Origin: Spirometra erinaceieuropaei
Lineage: Eukaryota; Platyhelminthes; Cestoda; Diphyllobothriidea; Diphyllobothriidae
Direction of reading: 5' to 3'
NCBI GenBank assembly: GCA_902702965.1
Contig: CACRXP010000300.1
Location: 299,624-363,623 of the forward strand
DNA: 64,000 nucleotides
Position 1 is the first letter of the stretch. Every line of letters begins with the position of its first letter. The notes beneath the pieces were generated by a model. It saw nothing but the letters and a program-made list of their open reading frames with translations. It was not told where the DNA came from and did no database searches. The translations under genes and the position numbers were made by a program. Below, piece by piece: positions 36,120-47,051 of the stretch.

Positions 36120-37615
36120 TCGACTGGACCGTGTTAGTAAACTAGGCAGAGGTTGTATTATCTACATCAAAACTAGCAGTGAACAAAGTGATATTGATGT
36201 CCCAACCGAAACCTTTGCTGGGGAAGCGTGCTTTGCCATAATAGAATCTAATGCCCAGGAAAACATACTAGTCGGATGCCTCTACTCCCCTGAAGAATAT
36301 AGTAATGATGACACAAGCCTCAACCACTTAATAAACAATATAGCTAACGTTAAAACTGAAAATAAGATAATCGCAGGCGACCTAAACCGCCCAGATGTAA
36401 ACTGGGTCGAACTAACGGCACCTACCAGGCGCGAAGAATTGTTGTCTTCAATTCTTTTTAATTATTGGACAGAAACAGTTGACAAACCCACTCGAGGAAA
36501 CAATATACTAGACGTTATTTTCACTAACGACATCTGGCCCATCCATATAGAGTACGACTGCGTAACCTTTGAAAGTGACCACTAAGCAATAGTATCAACA
36601 CTCCCCTGAAATGCAGAACTAACACGCCATTTTAGTATCAACCACCTAAACCCAAAAAACTTGACAAGGATTCCACGAACAACTATATTAGGTCATTGGA
36701 CTGGAGCCCATATCTTCTAACAACATCCCCTATGGAAGCAGTTAACCTATTGTACTCTGTCCTATTAATATTTCGAGATATCTTGGTAGACAGAAGACTC
36801 CCGTATAAGAAACCACTAATCCCACACCTCCTTTCCGTTGCACTAAAAAAACTTTAAAAAATACAGTTACACAATCTCTCTGTAAGTTATTTATCTACAC
36901 TTCGACGAATTAAGGAAATTCAAGACATATGTAGGTAAGAAAATAGAAACACAAAAGACCATAGCATCAGAACATCGGGCATTAAGAATCCCCCGAACGA
37001 ACAGTTCACATATTTCAGAAACTAATGAATAATCATCGACAGTCAGGACCGCGAACTATTATTGACTAATCAGGACAAGTTATAACAGATGACAACCAAA
37101 TAGCAAACGCATTCAACAAATACTTCTCAACTAACTACACAGTTGAGGAGGGAGCGGCCCACCAACTGTCCGAAATGACCGAATTCATCCCTAGTGAGAT
37201 GCGTTTTAGTGAAGAAACTGTTAAAGTAGCTATCAAGCAACTATCCAACGCCAACTCTTATGGGACGGACAAAATCCCATGAAATATTCTGAAGCATATG
37301 ACATATGCTCCAATACTCCTATCTAAGTTATTTACCCTACTCCAGTCAAATGCATTTTTTTCCGGACATGTGCAAATACTCGACCATCGCAATTATCTTT
37401 AAAAGCGGCAACCGATCTCATACCCAAAACTATCGTCGTATTCACTGAACACCGGCAATAGCTAAAATCCTCAAAAAATAGTCTACAACCAATTGCTAGA
37501 CCATCTCATAAACGCCAACATCTTTCCCCCTCTCAACATACATTTTTACCTAAAAAGTCATGTCAGTCCTGCCACCTTACTTTTTTGAAATTCGTTTCCA
37601 GCAATAACGCAGGCG
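36120..37615 (+). mobile_element. older CR1-like LINE, 5' part (endonuclease to early RT), interrupted
   Basis: From about 36137 a frame gives endonuclease-domain sequence: GRGCIIYIKTSS, NILVGCLYSPEE, IIAGDLNRPDVNW, DKPTRGNNILDVIFTN and FESDH followed by a stop. Then come linker pieces and early RT remnants full of stops, up to PKKSCQSCHLTFLKF near 37600. The next RT block resumes at 40229 after a 2.6-kb insertion. It is a different family from the inserted element. Confidence 0.75.
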
Positions 37616-40228
37616 GATCCCGACTGAGATAATTGTCTACTGAAAAGCATAAAAGAGATCGCCAGCCGACCAGACGTTGTTCTCATGGGGGATTTTAATG
37701 CAACATGCATTCAATGGAGCGATATGCGTGCGAAGTGCTCGATGAATACCTTCGATTACCATCTACTAATGACAACCCTAGAAGCTCTACTCACGCAACA
37801 TGTCCTGTTTCCAACAGGACTCGTGGAGGGCAACAGGCCAGTCGTCTGGACCTCGTTTTTACCAAAGATCCTGACAGTATAGACGAGGTGTACTACCTAC
37901 CCCCGCTCGGTCGAAGTGATCATGCAGCGCTTTTATCGGAGTACTTGCTGTATTGTGAACCGTGTATAAAAGACAATACGAGGCCAAATATATGGAAAGG
38001 GGACTTTCGCCAAATGAGAGCTGATGCATCACAAATAGACTGGGATGTTCTCTTCTCCGGAAACGTTAACGAGGACTGGAATTTATGCAAGGATCGTTTA
38101 CTGCATCTAATGAAGAACCACTGTCCCTTATCAAAGCCTAGGACATTCAAGCGCCCTCAGTGGCTAGCACGAGAACTCAAAAGGGAGATCAACAAGAAAG
38201 GAAGGTTATGGAAGAAATTTCGCGAGAACAACAACAATGCAGCGTTTACAGAATACAAAGTTCAAAGAAATAAGGTGAAAAGTCTGATTTTCAGGAGGCG
38301 ACGGGATTTTGAGAGTACGTTGCTCCACCGAGCCGTTAAAAATCCGAAATTGCTCTACGGCTATTTGCGGAAAAGCTCACGTAACAGGAATCCCATTCCT
38401 GTTATGTGGGGTGATGACGGCTTGGAGATATTGGACATTACAAATAAGGCTGAGCACTTTTCTCAATTTTTCCGATCCGTTTTCACAAGAGAAGCAGACT
38501 TTACCCCATCTAATTCTGAGAACATGAGAGATCCCACTATCGAAAATATTGTGTTTCGAGAAGAAGCGATTTTGGAAGAACTGAAAAGCTTGAAGGAATG
38601 TAAATCTCCCGGTCCGGACGAGATCCCAGCAAAGCTACTCTTTGAGCTTGCCCAACAGCTGGCCAAGCCACTATCCTTTCTGTGCCAGAAATCGTTTGAT
38701 GCTGGAATTCTTCCCACAGACTGGAAGACGGCCCACATTACACCCCTTTACAAAAGCAGTAGTCGTGCTCTGGCGAGAAACTACAGACCCGTCAGTCTGA
38801 CATCAATCTGCTGCAAAGTGATGGAGAAAACCATCAAAGAGAAGTTGATGGCTTACTTGGAAACCCACAATCTCTTGTCCAATGCACACTATGGTTTCCG
38901 TAGGGGAAGATCATGTGTACCGAACTTGCTATACACAATGCAAAGTTGGACACGAGCATTGGACGCAAAACACACCGTGCATGTTGCCTATATTGATTTT
39001 CGGAAGGCGTTTGAAAGTGTTCCGCACCAGCGTCTCAAACACAAGTTGAGAATTATGGGCATCGGTGGCAAACTTCTCAAATGGATCGAAAATTTCCTTG
39101 TCCGCCGCTCCCAACTTGTCTGCGTAGAACAACAGCAATCAAAGTGCACATTCATAGAGAGTGGGGTCCCACAAGGCTCGGTGCTCGGACCAACCCTCTT
39201 TCTCTTGTTCATCAATGATTGTGTAGATGGGTTGGACTGCGATTGTGCCATGTTTGCGGATGACATAAAAATCTGGAAAGTCATCCAGAATGCTGCCGAT
39301 GAGGCCAACTTCCCAGAAAATCTTTGTCGATTGGACGAGTGGTCCCGCAGATGGCTCTTGTCCTTCAATTTGAACAAATGCACCATTCTGCGCCTCGGAA
39401 TTCAAACCCCTAGTACGCGGCAATACCATCTGAACGGAATGCCACTCCGAGAAGCAGAAACTCAGAAAGATCTCGGAGTTTGGGTTGCAGACAGCCTAAA
39501 GCCTTCTACACAATGCTGTAAGGCGGCCAAGGCCGTAACCTCAATGCTATATGCCATCAAACGGACATTCGTAGTTTTCGATGAAGACTGCTTCTCCAAA
39601 GTCTTCGGCACGTTTATAAGTCCCCTTCTCGAATATGCAATTCAGGCCTGGAGACAGTGGACGCATCAGGATTGCGATCTGCTCGAAAGGGTGCAGAGAC
39701 GGGCAACAAAATTAATAAGAGGTCAAAGTGCACTGCCATACGAGATCCGCTTAACTAACCTTAATCTCTATCCTCTGAATTATAGGCAGTTGCGCGGAGA
39801 CATGATAAAAACTTTCCGTATCGTGCGCGGCTTGGATTGTGCCCTTCGGTGCGATGAATTTTTCCAAATCGCCACTACAACTCACCTCCGGGGACATCCC
39901 TTCAAGCTACGTGTGCCACAGGGTAGACTGAATGTGAGAAAATATTTATTGTCCAACCGTGTCGTGGAACCGTGGAACAACCTGCCCGAGACGGTTGTTA
40001 TGTCTCAATCTGTGGAGACATTTAAATGTCGCCTTGACAGATATATGCTGCCGCAACAAGCGGACTATGTGACTTTTTGCCTTGTGACCAGTGACATATG
40101 TGAATCAATGTATCCATTCACTCAATGCTGTAATTTCTTCACATTTTTGCTTGTTTATCGATTTTTTTATGTACAAATAGGGAGTTCAAAGGCGTAAGCC
40201 TATTTCCCTCAAATACACTGACTGACTG
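37616..40228 (+). mobile_element. CR1-like LINE nested inside an older LINE
   Basis: A 5'-truncated LINE that starts inside the endonuclease domain (GDFNATCIQWSDM) and runs to a 3' tail ending CTGACTGACTGAA. The host LINE breaks off just before RT block A and resumes right after the tail (FFDLQNAFDEV at 40230), so the insertion is well bracketed. The exact left edge (37605-37625) and a target duplication were not resolved. Confidence 0.85.
37685..40197 (+). pseudogene. LINE endonuclease-reverse transcriptase, nearly intact RT
   Basis: Endonuclease remnants start in one frame (GDFNATCIQW) and shift near 37820 into the frame that runs open to the TAA at 40195-40197. That frame reads RLDLVFTKDPDSIDEV, GRSDHAALLSEY, then the RT blocks CKSPGPDEIPAKLLFEL, PLYKSSSRALARNYRPVS, HYGFRRGRSC, YIDFRKAFESVPHQRL, SGVPQGSVLGP and the intact catalytic FADDIKIW. 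The C-terminal block with RGHPFKL and PWNNLPETV follows. About 790 codons are uninterrupted, much better preserved than its neighbours. Lack of ORF1 and the 5' end makes it non-autonomous. Confidence 0.85.
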
Positions 40229-41300
40229 AATATTTTTCGATCTTCAGAATGCCTTTGACGAAGTCCGCCATAAAAGACTACTGATAAGGCTAAAAAGTCA
40301 TGGAATTATGCCTCTCCTTCTCGATCTTCTTAAATCCTATCTTCAAAACTGATATAAGGTTGTGTGAATTCGAAACGTAGTCCCAGGGCCATCCCTATTA
40401 CCAGTGGAGTACTTCAAGGCATTATCCTAGGCCTCCTTTTATTTCTGACATATATATTCACGACTTATCGTCCATATCATTATTAGCTATGACGTTTTTA
40501 TATGCGGACGACCTGAACCTTGCATAGGCACATAACGGGATTACAGTAGCCAACATTAACAGACCAATTGAAACTGATCTCTGAAAACTCAGCGAATGGA
40601 GTAGTCAATGGCAGATGTCCTTTTCACCCGAAAAATGCCTTCTCCTGATCTTTGTCCCATAAAAACGTCCCCCCCCCAAAAAAATATTCGAGGATAATGA
40701 AATAACTGAGGTCCAATTGATAAAAGATTTAGGTCTCAGCTATACAAGTACCCTTGATTTATCTCCCCACGTCCAACAAATATCACCGAAATCCACTCGC
40801 ATGTGTGGATTCATATGTAAAGACTACAACTTTTCAAAATGTACGTTTTACCTCTCCTAGATTATTTCTCAATTTTCTTCGGTATAATGCCTTCAGACGA
40901 CCAAAAGAAACTAAAGGGCATTCAGAGACGTTTAACTTGATCTTTGTCCAGAAGTGATGGCACCCAGGGTTCATACTTTGAACTATATCATAAATACAGT
41001 CTTCGACCCCTCTGGATCAGAAGAGTCCATAGCACTCTAAACTTCCTATTCTCAAAATGAATTTAATAACAAACCAAAACACCCCCAAAATCACCAGACA
41101 TAGCAAAGATATTGCAACGATCCCCAAATTCCCAAAGTCCCAACGGTAAAATTTCTGCTCCATATGATAGGCCACTATCTGGAATGCCCTTTTATGTTCT
41201 ATCCGGAAAAGTCGAACCCTAATCGGGTTTAAAATAAAAACTAAGAAATTTCTTTCAAATAACAATATACATTTATTTTTGAATGAGATAGGACATTTTT
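40229..41300 (+). mobile_element. older CR1-like LINE, 3' part (RT block A to C-terminus)
   Basis: Continues the element broken at 37615: FFDLQNAFDEVRHKRLL (RT block A), decayed GVLQG and YADD regions (TTTTATATGCGGACGACCTGAACC near 40496), KDLGLSYTS-like and IWNALL-like C-terminal pieces in shifting frames. Several stops are present. The 3' boundary is approximate. Confidence 0.7.
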
Positions 41301-42490
41301 CAAATTAATTCCCTGATATATAATTTGGTCCGAAAGGGCTCTGATGATGCCAGCCGATTGAAAAGTACCGGAACATAGCACTAAAAACAATCAACTTTAT
41401 GAAAGACAGCATCATTGATAACCATAGAACAAATAGTGACATTCTTTCTTTCCTCTCTTTCTCGTTTCCATCAGTTATGTCACCTGACAATAAATATCCC
41501 TTAAGGAGCTAATAGTAACATCACTTTCGATAAAACCCTGCATATTAGTTGTGCGCAAGTCTATATTAAGGCCATATTAGACATGCATAGAACTATATTA
41601 GATCATAGTAAACAGTCGACCACTAATCCTATAATGTCACATTCACAAGAATCAATATGATACATGATTTAATATTATTTTGACAGTTTTTATTGTGACT
41701 TACCACTGATTGTTTCTTGCTCCTGATATATATTCATCTTTTCCAGCTCTTAGTCCCGAGACTTATGGCAAGCCTCCTGAAAAACACGAAGGAAATGTGC
41801 GACCGTCCCTTTACAGCTGGCCAGATAGACTGGCAACCACCTTTTGTAGCCGAGGAACACTCACCTTTGGTAGACCTGGACGGTTGCGCAGTTAATGTTG
41901 TAGGTGGACGGGGAGTTGCTCCTAAAAAAGGTCCGTCGTCCGTCACAGAGTTAGGATCTTCCAGGACGACGCTCATAGTTCCAGCAACGGGATTCACACA
42001 GACAGGGTACGTGACAGAAATCGTTGATAAAGGGGTACATATATTCGGAAAACAGGAGGGATGAGAGTGAAAAAGGGAGCGACGAATATAAAAAAGGATA
42101 AAAGAGAAAAACGTTAATATGGTTGGCGAGGTGGGCTCAGAGTAGTTCAACGTTGTCATTCCGATGGCAGAATATCAACGGATGCAGTCGCCTCGACGTC
42201 CTCGCCTGCACATCAGAAAGGAGTGATTCAGCCACGCTGCTCTCTTTCTATTTCCTGCCTTACTATTTCCTTTCCTTTAAGTCAAACAACCTCTATTACA
42301 CACCAACTGGGAGACACCGAAATTTGCCCAACTGGAAAATAATTTCAAGGTTAGATCGATATCAAAGTCCTTCAGCTTCTATGAAGGACATATTATTCTT
42401 GCCCATCAGAAACTACCAAACTACACGCTTCAGTTTGTGTATTGTACATATCGTTCTTCCTTAAAAAACGTTTTCAATTAGTTTTCCTTG
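41301..42490. other. no gene recognised; open frames at 41717-42159
   Basis: Overlapping frames of 115 (plus) and 141 (minus) codons cover 41717-42159. The plus frame follows a fair acceptor-like TTTTCCAG at 41747, but neither frame has a recognisable domain and they shadow each other. A real exon is possible and unproven. Confidence 0.35.
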
Positions 42491-42499
42491 GAACTCGGG

Positions 42500-42667
42500 T
42501 TTTTTTAACTTAAAACAAACTCTCAATTCGCGCTCTATTGGCTAAACAGACGTCTAAAACAAACGAAATCAAAGTGCAGTCGAAATGGCTGAGTTGGTTT
42601 TAGGTTTTTTCCTCAGTTCATAGGAGGCTGACAGTGCCCAAGGGGCGCTATAACAAACCTATCCTAT
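42500..42667 (+). repeat. dispersed repeat, copy 1 of a local pair
   Basis: AAAACAAACTCTCAATTCGCGCTC to GGCGCTATAACAAACCTATCC; about 165 bases homologous to 42893-43060 in the same orientation. Non-coding. Confidence 0.6.
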
Positions 42668-42892
42668 ACCCATCATTTACATTGAATACTAGGTGATTGA
42701 TGGGTAGTAAAGACATCGAGACACGGGAATCCAGTAACCACGATGATCAGCCAAATAGCCTTCGTGCTGCAATCAAACTTTATGGTTCTTTTCGACACCA
42801 TCAGGACTTCTTTTGCATTCACAAATATGCCACCGCCCTGACGGTTTTTCCTGTCCCTCCAATATACTTGGCATCCAGTTTATGCTACTTCG
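42668..42892. other. spacer between the repeat pair
   Basis: About 225 bases with a short open frame (42697-42903) and no recognisable product. Confidence 0.4.
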
Positions 42893-43060
42893 CTATAGCT
42901 TAACTAAAAACAAACTCCCAACTCACGCTCTGATGACTAAGCACACACCTGAAAAAAATGTAGTCAAAGAGAAACCAAAAATAGATCGGCTTTTGTGTCT
43001 TTCTCCAGTGGTTTGAGGAGACTTACAGCACCCATGAGGTGCTATAATAAGTCTATTCCA
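42893..43060 (+). repeat. dispersed repeat, copy 2 of a local pair
   Basis: AAAACAAACTCCCAACTCACGCTC to GGTGCTATAATAAGTCTATTCC, the direct-orientation partner of 42500-42667. It could be two SINE-like insertions or a tandem duplication with diverged spacer. Confidence 0.6.
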
Positions 43061-43729
43061 TTGTGTTTTTATTTTTGTAAGATAGCCAGGTTTCGGTTAG
43101 TATCGTTGCATCGGAGGACAGTTAGGTAAGGCAAATTGTGAAGTTGATAGTTAGGAAAAAAATTATTTTATTGAGTAGCCTTAGAGATACAGTCACGCAA
43201 GTAAAATAAATTTTAAAGATAATTTCAGATCAAGTAGTCAGATTCTGCATAATATTCAGTAAATGCTTACAGAATAAGCAGTCAGATTTCAATAACGGTC
43301 AATGGACTGGGGGAAAACTCGTTCCATGGGCGACGATTTTTCTCCTTAACAGCCAACGAAATTACATTCATTTTGTCTTTTTAAAAATTCAGTATATTTC
43401 CTGGTCTGTCGCAAAGAAAGTGACGAACAAGGGAATCCGAGGTGTTAGACTTGAGATATCTACGAGGCACAAATTCTATGATATCTTTGGAAACGTCACC
43501 AAGAACGGTTGCACCACCACAGGTGAGATGACCACGCAAATCCAGTTATCCAATAGTTATTTATTAAGTCTTTATCCACGCAGTGGTAATTTAGGTAAGT
43601 CCGAAATGCGCGTGTCGTTTCCGAAAAGCCAAGTGGTAAGCAAGAATGAATTAATGAGTGGTTCCTATGAAAAAGGTCCTTTTTGAAAGCAACAAGATAG
43701 GGACAATAAATAAAAAAATAAATAATTTT
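43061..43729. other. no gene recognised; possible LINE C-terminal remnant
   Basis: The minus strand near 43290-43370 reads SLAVKEKNRRPWNEFSPSPL, weakly like the WN-LP motif near LINE C-termini. An 88-codon plus frame (43420-43686) has no recognisable domain. Confidence 0.35.
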
Positions 43730-45490
43730 TTTTATTTAATGCCACTTTACAGGCATTGTCAAGGGAAGCGATTAAACACAAATCCAACCAGCAGTGAAAA
43801 AAACTCCTGAGCTAAAGGGATAAAAATATAGTTGATGGTGGTTTTTATGGTTTGAAGGGCTCAGGAGAAAAAAGTGCCGGCGGTGGTAGAATATCGACCG
43901 TCAAGAAGGGGGGAGGTTGCACGGTATCGGAGATTATCGGACGTCAAATTCCTTTCATGAAGTTGGGGATAGTCAAAGTATAAGCGTTGAGGAACATCTG
44001 GTGAGACCGGCCATAATGTTCAGAGACCACAAACGCCATCGCTACGGTACAGTCGATCAGTAGATTCAGCACCCAAAATTTGTGGGAGCTTTTCTGAATG
44101 CAAAAATCGAGTAATAGTTCTCTTAAATAAAGGATAATTTTGCAGAGTTTTCACACTCATGGGTAGTTTATTCCAAATAGCAATTGCATTTACAGAAAAG
44201 AACCGACGATATTTAACAATACGTGCCAGAGGCAAAACTAGAGCAAAACTAGTCCCTTTTGTAATCTACGGAACCATAAAGGATCGAGGCCTGTAAGCCG
44301 GCAACGTTCTTGGTAAGACAAATGTCGGTGTTCCGGGGTTAAAATTCTCTTGGTAAAAAAGTGTTGAACGGATTCTATTTTCTTCCGCTCAGTAGCACGC
44401 ATGAGGCTAAATGAGAACGAACAGTATTCCAGACCAGGTCTAACGTACATGTTGAAAAGGCGCATTCTAATGTCCCTAGTTTTAAAATTTCGGAGGATAA
44501 ACCCGGTCGTTCTACGTGCTTTGGAGACTATCAAGGCACAGTGCTCCGAGAGATTGAGACTCTTGGAGTATGATACGCCCAGATCCTTAATAACCCCAGG
44601 CACATTTATGGCGTGACCTTCAATACTTAGTTGAGGTTGGTGGTCGTCGCCAACCACCATGACTGAGCACTTATGCCAAGAAAGAGAAAGGCGCCATGTG
44701 CGGCACCACTGGGCGAAAGCCTGTAGATCGCTCTTTAGGAGCTCAAGCACGATGTCATGATCTGCCGGCTTATATCGATATGCAACTTTAAGACCATCGG
44801 CATACATGAAAGGCTTACCATTCTGGAATAAATCGGGTACATCATTAACAAAAAGGCAAAATAAAAGCGGGCCGAGTACACTACCCTGAATGACTCCACT
44901 CCTCACACGTGTGGGGTTGGAGATGGTATTGGAAATCTTAACACGTTGTGTGCGAGTGCGCAAATAAGAGGATATAAAATTCAAAAGTTTGCCACCTATT
45001 CCGAAAGAGGACAATTTCAAGAGAAGAAGAGCATGATCAACACGGTCAAAAGCCTTAGTAAAATCGAAATATACTGTGTAAAGAGCAAAACCATGGTCCC
45101 TAGATTGGAGAACATAGTCAAAGAAAGAGAGTTGACAGGTGTCACAAGATCGAGCTTTGAGGAATCCATGCTGAGCAGCACTCAGTAGGTTATTCACTGT
45201 TAAGTGACACAGCATCTTATCCTTGATCAATGTCTCTAAGATCTTCGAAACTGCGGGGAGGGTGTTTATTGGCCGAAAGTCATCAAATGATGTAGATTTG
45301 CCGTGCTTACGAATTGGCAAAATATGTGATTCCTTCCACAAGGTAGGATAAGTTTCACTTTCAAGAGCGAGATTAAATATCTTGCATAAGAGGGATGGGA
45401 AAATCGTGTTTGCATCGGCTTTTAAAATGCTTACTGGCGGGCCTTTCGCATTCGGTTTGAAATTTTCGAGCTCCGACGGATTTGCCTTTC
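43730..45490 (-). mobile_element. CR1-like LINE, second family, RT half and 3' end
   Basis: Minus-strand LINE of a subfamily distinct from the 12.3/37.6/45.8 kb elements. The RT runs from about 45490 to 44238 and the C-terminal tail to about 44020 in another frame, followed by A/T-rich 3' sequence to about 43730. Its upstream parts (ORF1, endonuclease, linker) appear at 49662-50760 in the same orientation, separated by the plus-strand LINE at 45.8-49.66 kb. Confidence 0.75.
44020..45490 (-). pseudogene. LINE reverse transcriptase, second family, inactivated
   Basis: In order: PPVSILKADANTIFP, LALESETYPTLWKESHILPI, DDFRPINTL, AAQHGFLKARSCDTCQ, VYFDFTKAFDRVDHALL, RSGVIQGSVLGPLLF and YADGLKVAYRYK, where YADD is expected. 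Then VIKDLGVSYSKSLN, YVRPGLEYCSF and RKKIESVQHFFTKRIL. After about 44238 the C-terminal piece (VNAIAIWNKLPMSVKTL) is in another frame. The changed second Asp of the catalytic box and the frameshift indicate a dead copy. The frame stays open upstream to 45791, but that part does not resemble the family. Confidence 0.8.
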
Positions 45491-45770
45491 CCGAGATTTC
45501 TGCCGACTGGACGCTCTGAAGGCCTATTTGGATTAAGAAACTGGCTCGTAAACAATAATTACTCGATCCACACGGAACTTCGACAGGACTTTCTCTGGGA
45601 CAACCATTCTCTTTCGGACCACTTCTTTGCCAACAGTCCCGCGGGATCCCCATTCCAAAAACGGCTGAGTCGCTTGTTACTTGCTTCATATCGTTTCCTA
45701 CTTGCTTAATATCGTTCGTCTGGTTAAATAGCTCTTCGAACACCCCTAAAAACTTCTCCAGTTTATATAC

Positions 45771-47051
45771 TTGAAAATGGTAGTCGAACAAGTGCCTTCG
45801 GGATGTTGCTCAAAAAGTGCGCCCCAAGTGGGATTCGAACCCAGTCAAGCAGGTGACGAGGGCAGCATCGCTACCAATGGACCACAGACGCGCAACAGAC
45901 GAGCTAAAAATAATAATGCAATAAACAATGCGCATTGTCTTAATGAATGTAACATCGGCTTTCCCATTATCAAACCTTCTGCCAAACGGGCCAGGAGTTT
46001 AGTAACCTTAATGGATGTCAACTACAAGAACGAACATAAAACACATGCGGCGTGTTTTAGACTTCTCCAGAAAGTCTTGGAGATGGAGAAAGAGATAAAA
46101 GACCTCAAAATAGAGATGGGGAAGTTGACGAAACTTCCTCGCCATTCACCCGTAAAGAGAAAGTCGGCGATGTCAGACCCTCAGAAAACAAAGAGAACAT
46201 ATTCAAGCACAGTCTCATTAACTGGATCAGCCGCCAAGGAAGAAGACTGCCCGTCTAAGGAAGAAATCACAACTGAGAACCGACCTCTTGTGCAAGAAAA
46301 GAACGACAGAGAGGGATCTCAGGAAACGCAGAAGCGCCCCGTGGCATCCCGAAAAGAAAAAGAAGGTCAGACTGTTCGTACGAGAGAGCAGAGTCCACAC
46401 ACAATGCCAGCAAATACCACACTGCCGAAGGATGTATCGCACGACTCGGTTGGTGAGGAACCCTGTGGTAGCTACGCCATCACAGTTGTCTCTGAGTCAA
46501 ACGATGACAACGGAAATTGGCGAAATGCTGAACGTGCGTGTAAAAATAAACGTAGGGACTCTCTTCCAGACAGGCATCTTTACCGAAAACGAAACATCGT
46601 CATAAAGGGAGCTCCTGAGTCCAATTCTTCGACTGCAAAAGAAAGAATCGAGCACGATCTCAACTTCTTTCCAACATATTCAAATGCCGTCCTTCAGGAC
46701 GGAAAATGTGTTACCGTGCACAAAGCTTTCCGTCTAGGAAACGCAGATGCGTCGCGTGCATTACCAAGGCCTCTTAAAATTATCCTTGCAAATGAAGCCC
46801 AGGCCCCACATCTCCTGGAAGGGAGGATGGCCCTTCGTCATTCGCATAAGGAAGTGTTTTTTCAGCCGGATTACGAACCGACAGAAAGACACAAGATGAG
46901 GGAGCTCTGGACAGAACTGAAAAGAAGGACAGAAGAGGGGGAGAAGGGGTTGAAAATAAAGGAAGACAAGATAATACAGATCAAACGATCGTTCCTGTGG
47001 CTAACCCCCTTTGTAATCAGGGCCAGTTCCCCCCGAGAATACGGACACTAA
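45771..47051 (+). CDS. LINE ORF1 protein
   Basis: Up to 426 codons. The first 50 or so read antisense through the tRNA-like sequence, so the real start is probably the Met at 46011 (MDVNYKNEHKTH). A short heptad-like Leu/Glu stretch follows (LLQKVLEMEKEIKDLKIEMG), suggesting a coiled coil. Next is a charged Lys/Glu/Ser-rich middle, then a C-terminal domain with RNIVIKGAPES, VTVHKAFRLGN and RPLKIILANEAQA, of the RRM-like kind seen in CR1/L1-type ORF1 proteins. Such proteins bind LINE RNA. No zinc knuckle is visible. The frame is intact. Confidence 0.65.
   Translation: MKMVVEQVPSGCCSKSAPQVGFEPSQAGDEGSIATNGPQTRNRRAKNNNAINNAHCLNECNIGFPIIKPSAKRARSLVTLMDVNYKNEHKTHAACFRLLQKVLEMEKEIKDLKIEMGKLTKLPRHSPVKRKSAMSDPQKTKRTYSSTVSLTGSAAKEEDCPSKEEITTENRPLVQEKNDREGSQETQKRPVASRKEKEGQTVRTREQSPHTMPANTTLPKDVSHDSVGEEPCGSYAITVVSESNDDNGNWRNAERACKNKRRDSLPDRHLYRKRNIVIKGAPESNSSTAKERIEHDLNFFPTYSNAVLQDGKCVTVHKAFRLGNADASRALPRPLKIILANEAQAPHLLEGRMALRHSHKEVFFQPDYEPTERHKMRELWTELKRRTEEGEKGLKIKEDKIIQIKRSFLWLTPFVIRASSPREYGH
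45819..45893 (-). tRNA. tRNA-like pseudogene or SINE head
   Basis: A 75-nt minus-strand segment has an A-box-like TGGTCCATTGGTAG, a perfect B box GGTTCGAATCC, and ends GCGCGTC / GGGGCGC that pair at six of seven positions counting G-U. The T-arm is nearly complete, but the D and anticodon stems do not fold. It is therefore a pseudogene or tRNA-derived SINE promoter, not a working tRNA. It lies at the 5' side of the plus-strand LINE ORF1. Confidence 0.5.

Noticed and set aside
37705..37820. First 40 codons of the long LINE frame starting at 37705
   Set aside because: The true endonuclease text is in the other frame (GDFNATCIQW); this part is out-of-frame until the shift.
41717..42159. Exon pair on either strand
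   Set aside because: Two frames shadow each other and neither matches a family; kept only as a note.
45819..45893. Functional tRNA gene
   Set aside because: D and anticodon stems do not pair; only the boxes, T arm and acceptor are tRNA-like.
45771..46010. N-terminal 80 codons of LINE ORF1 as a real protein segment
   Set aside because: Much of it reads antisense through the tRNA-like sequence; the start at 46011 is preferred.
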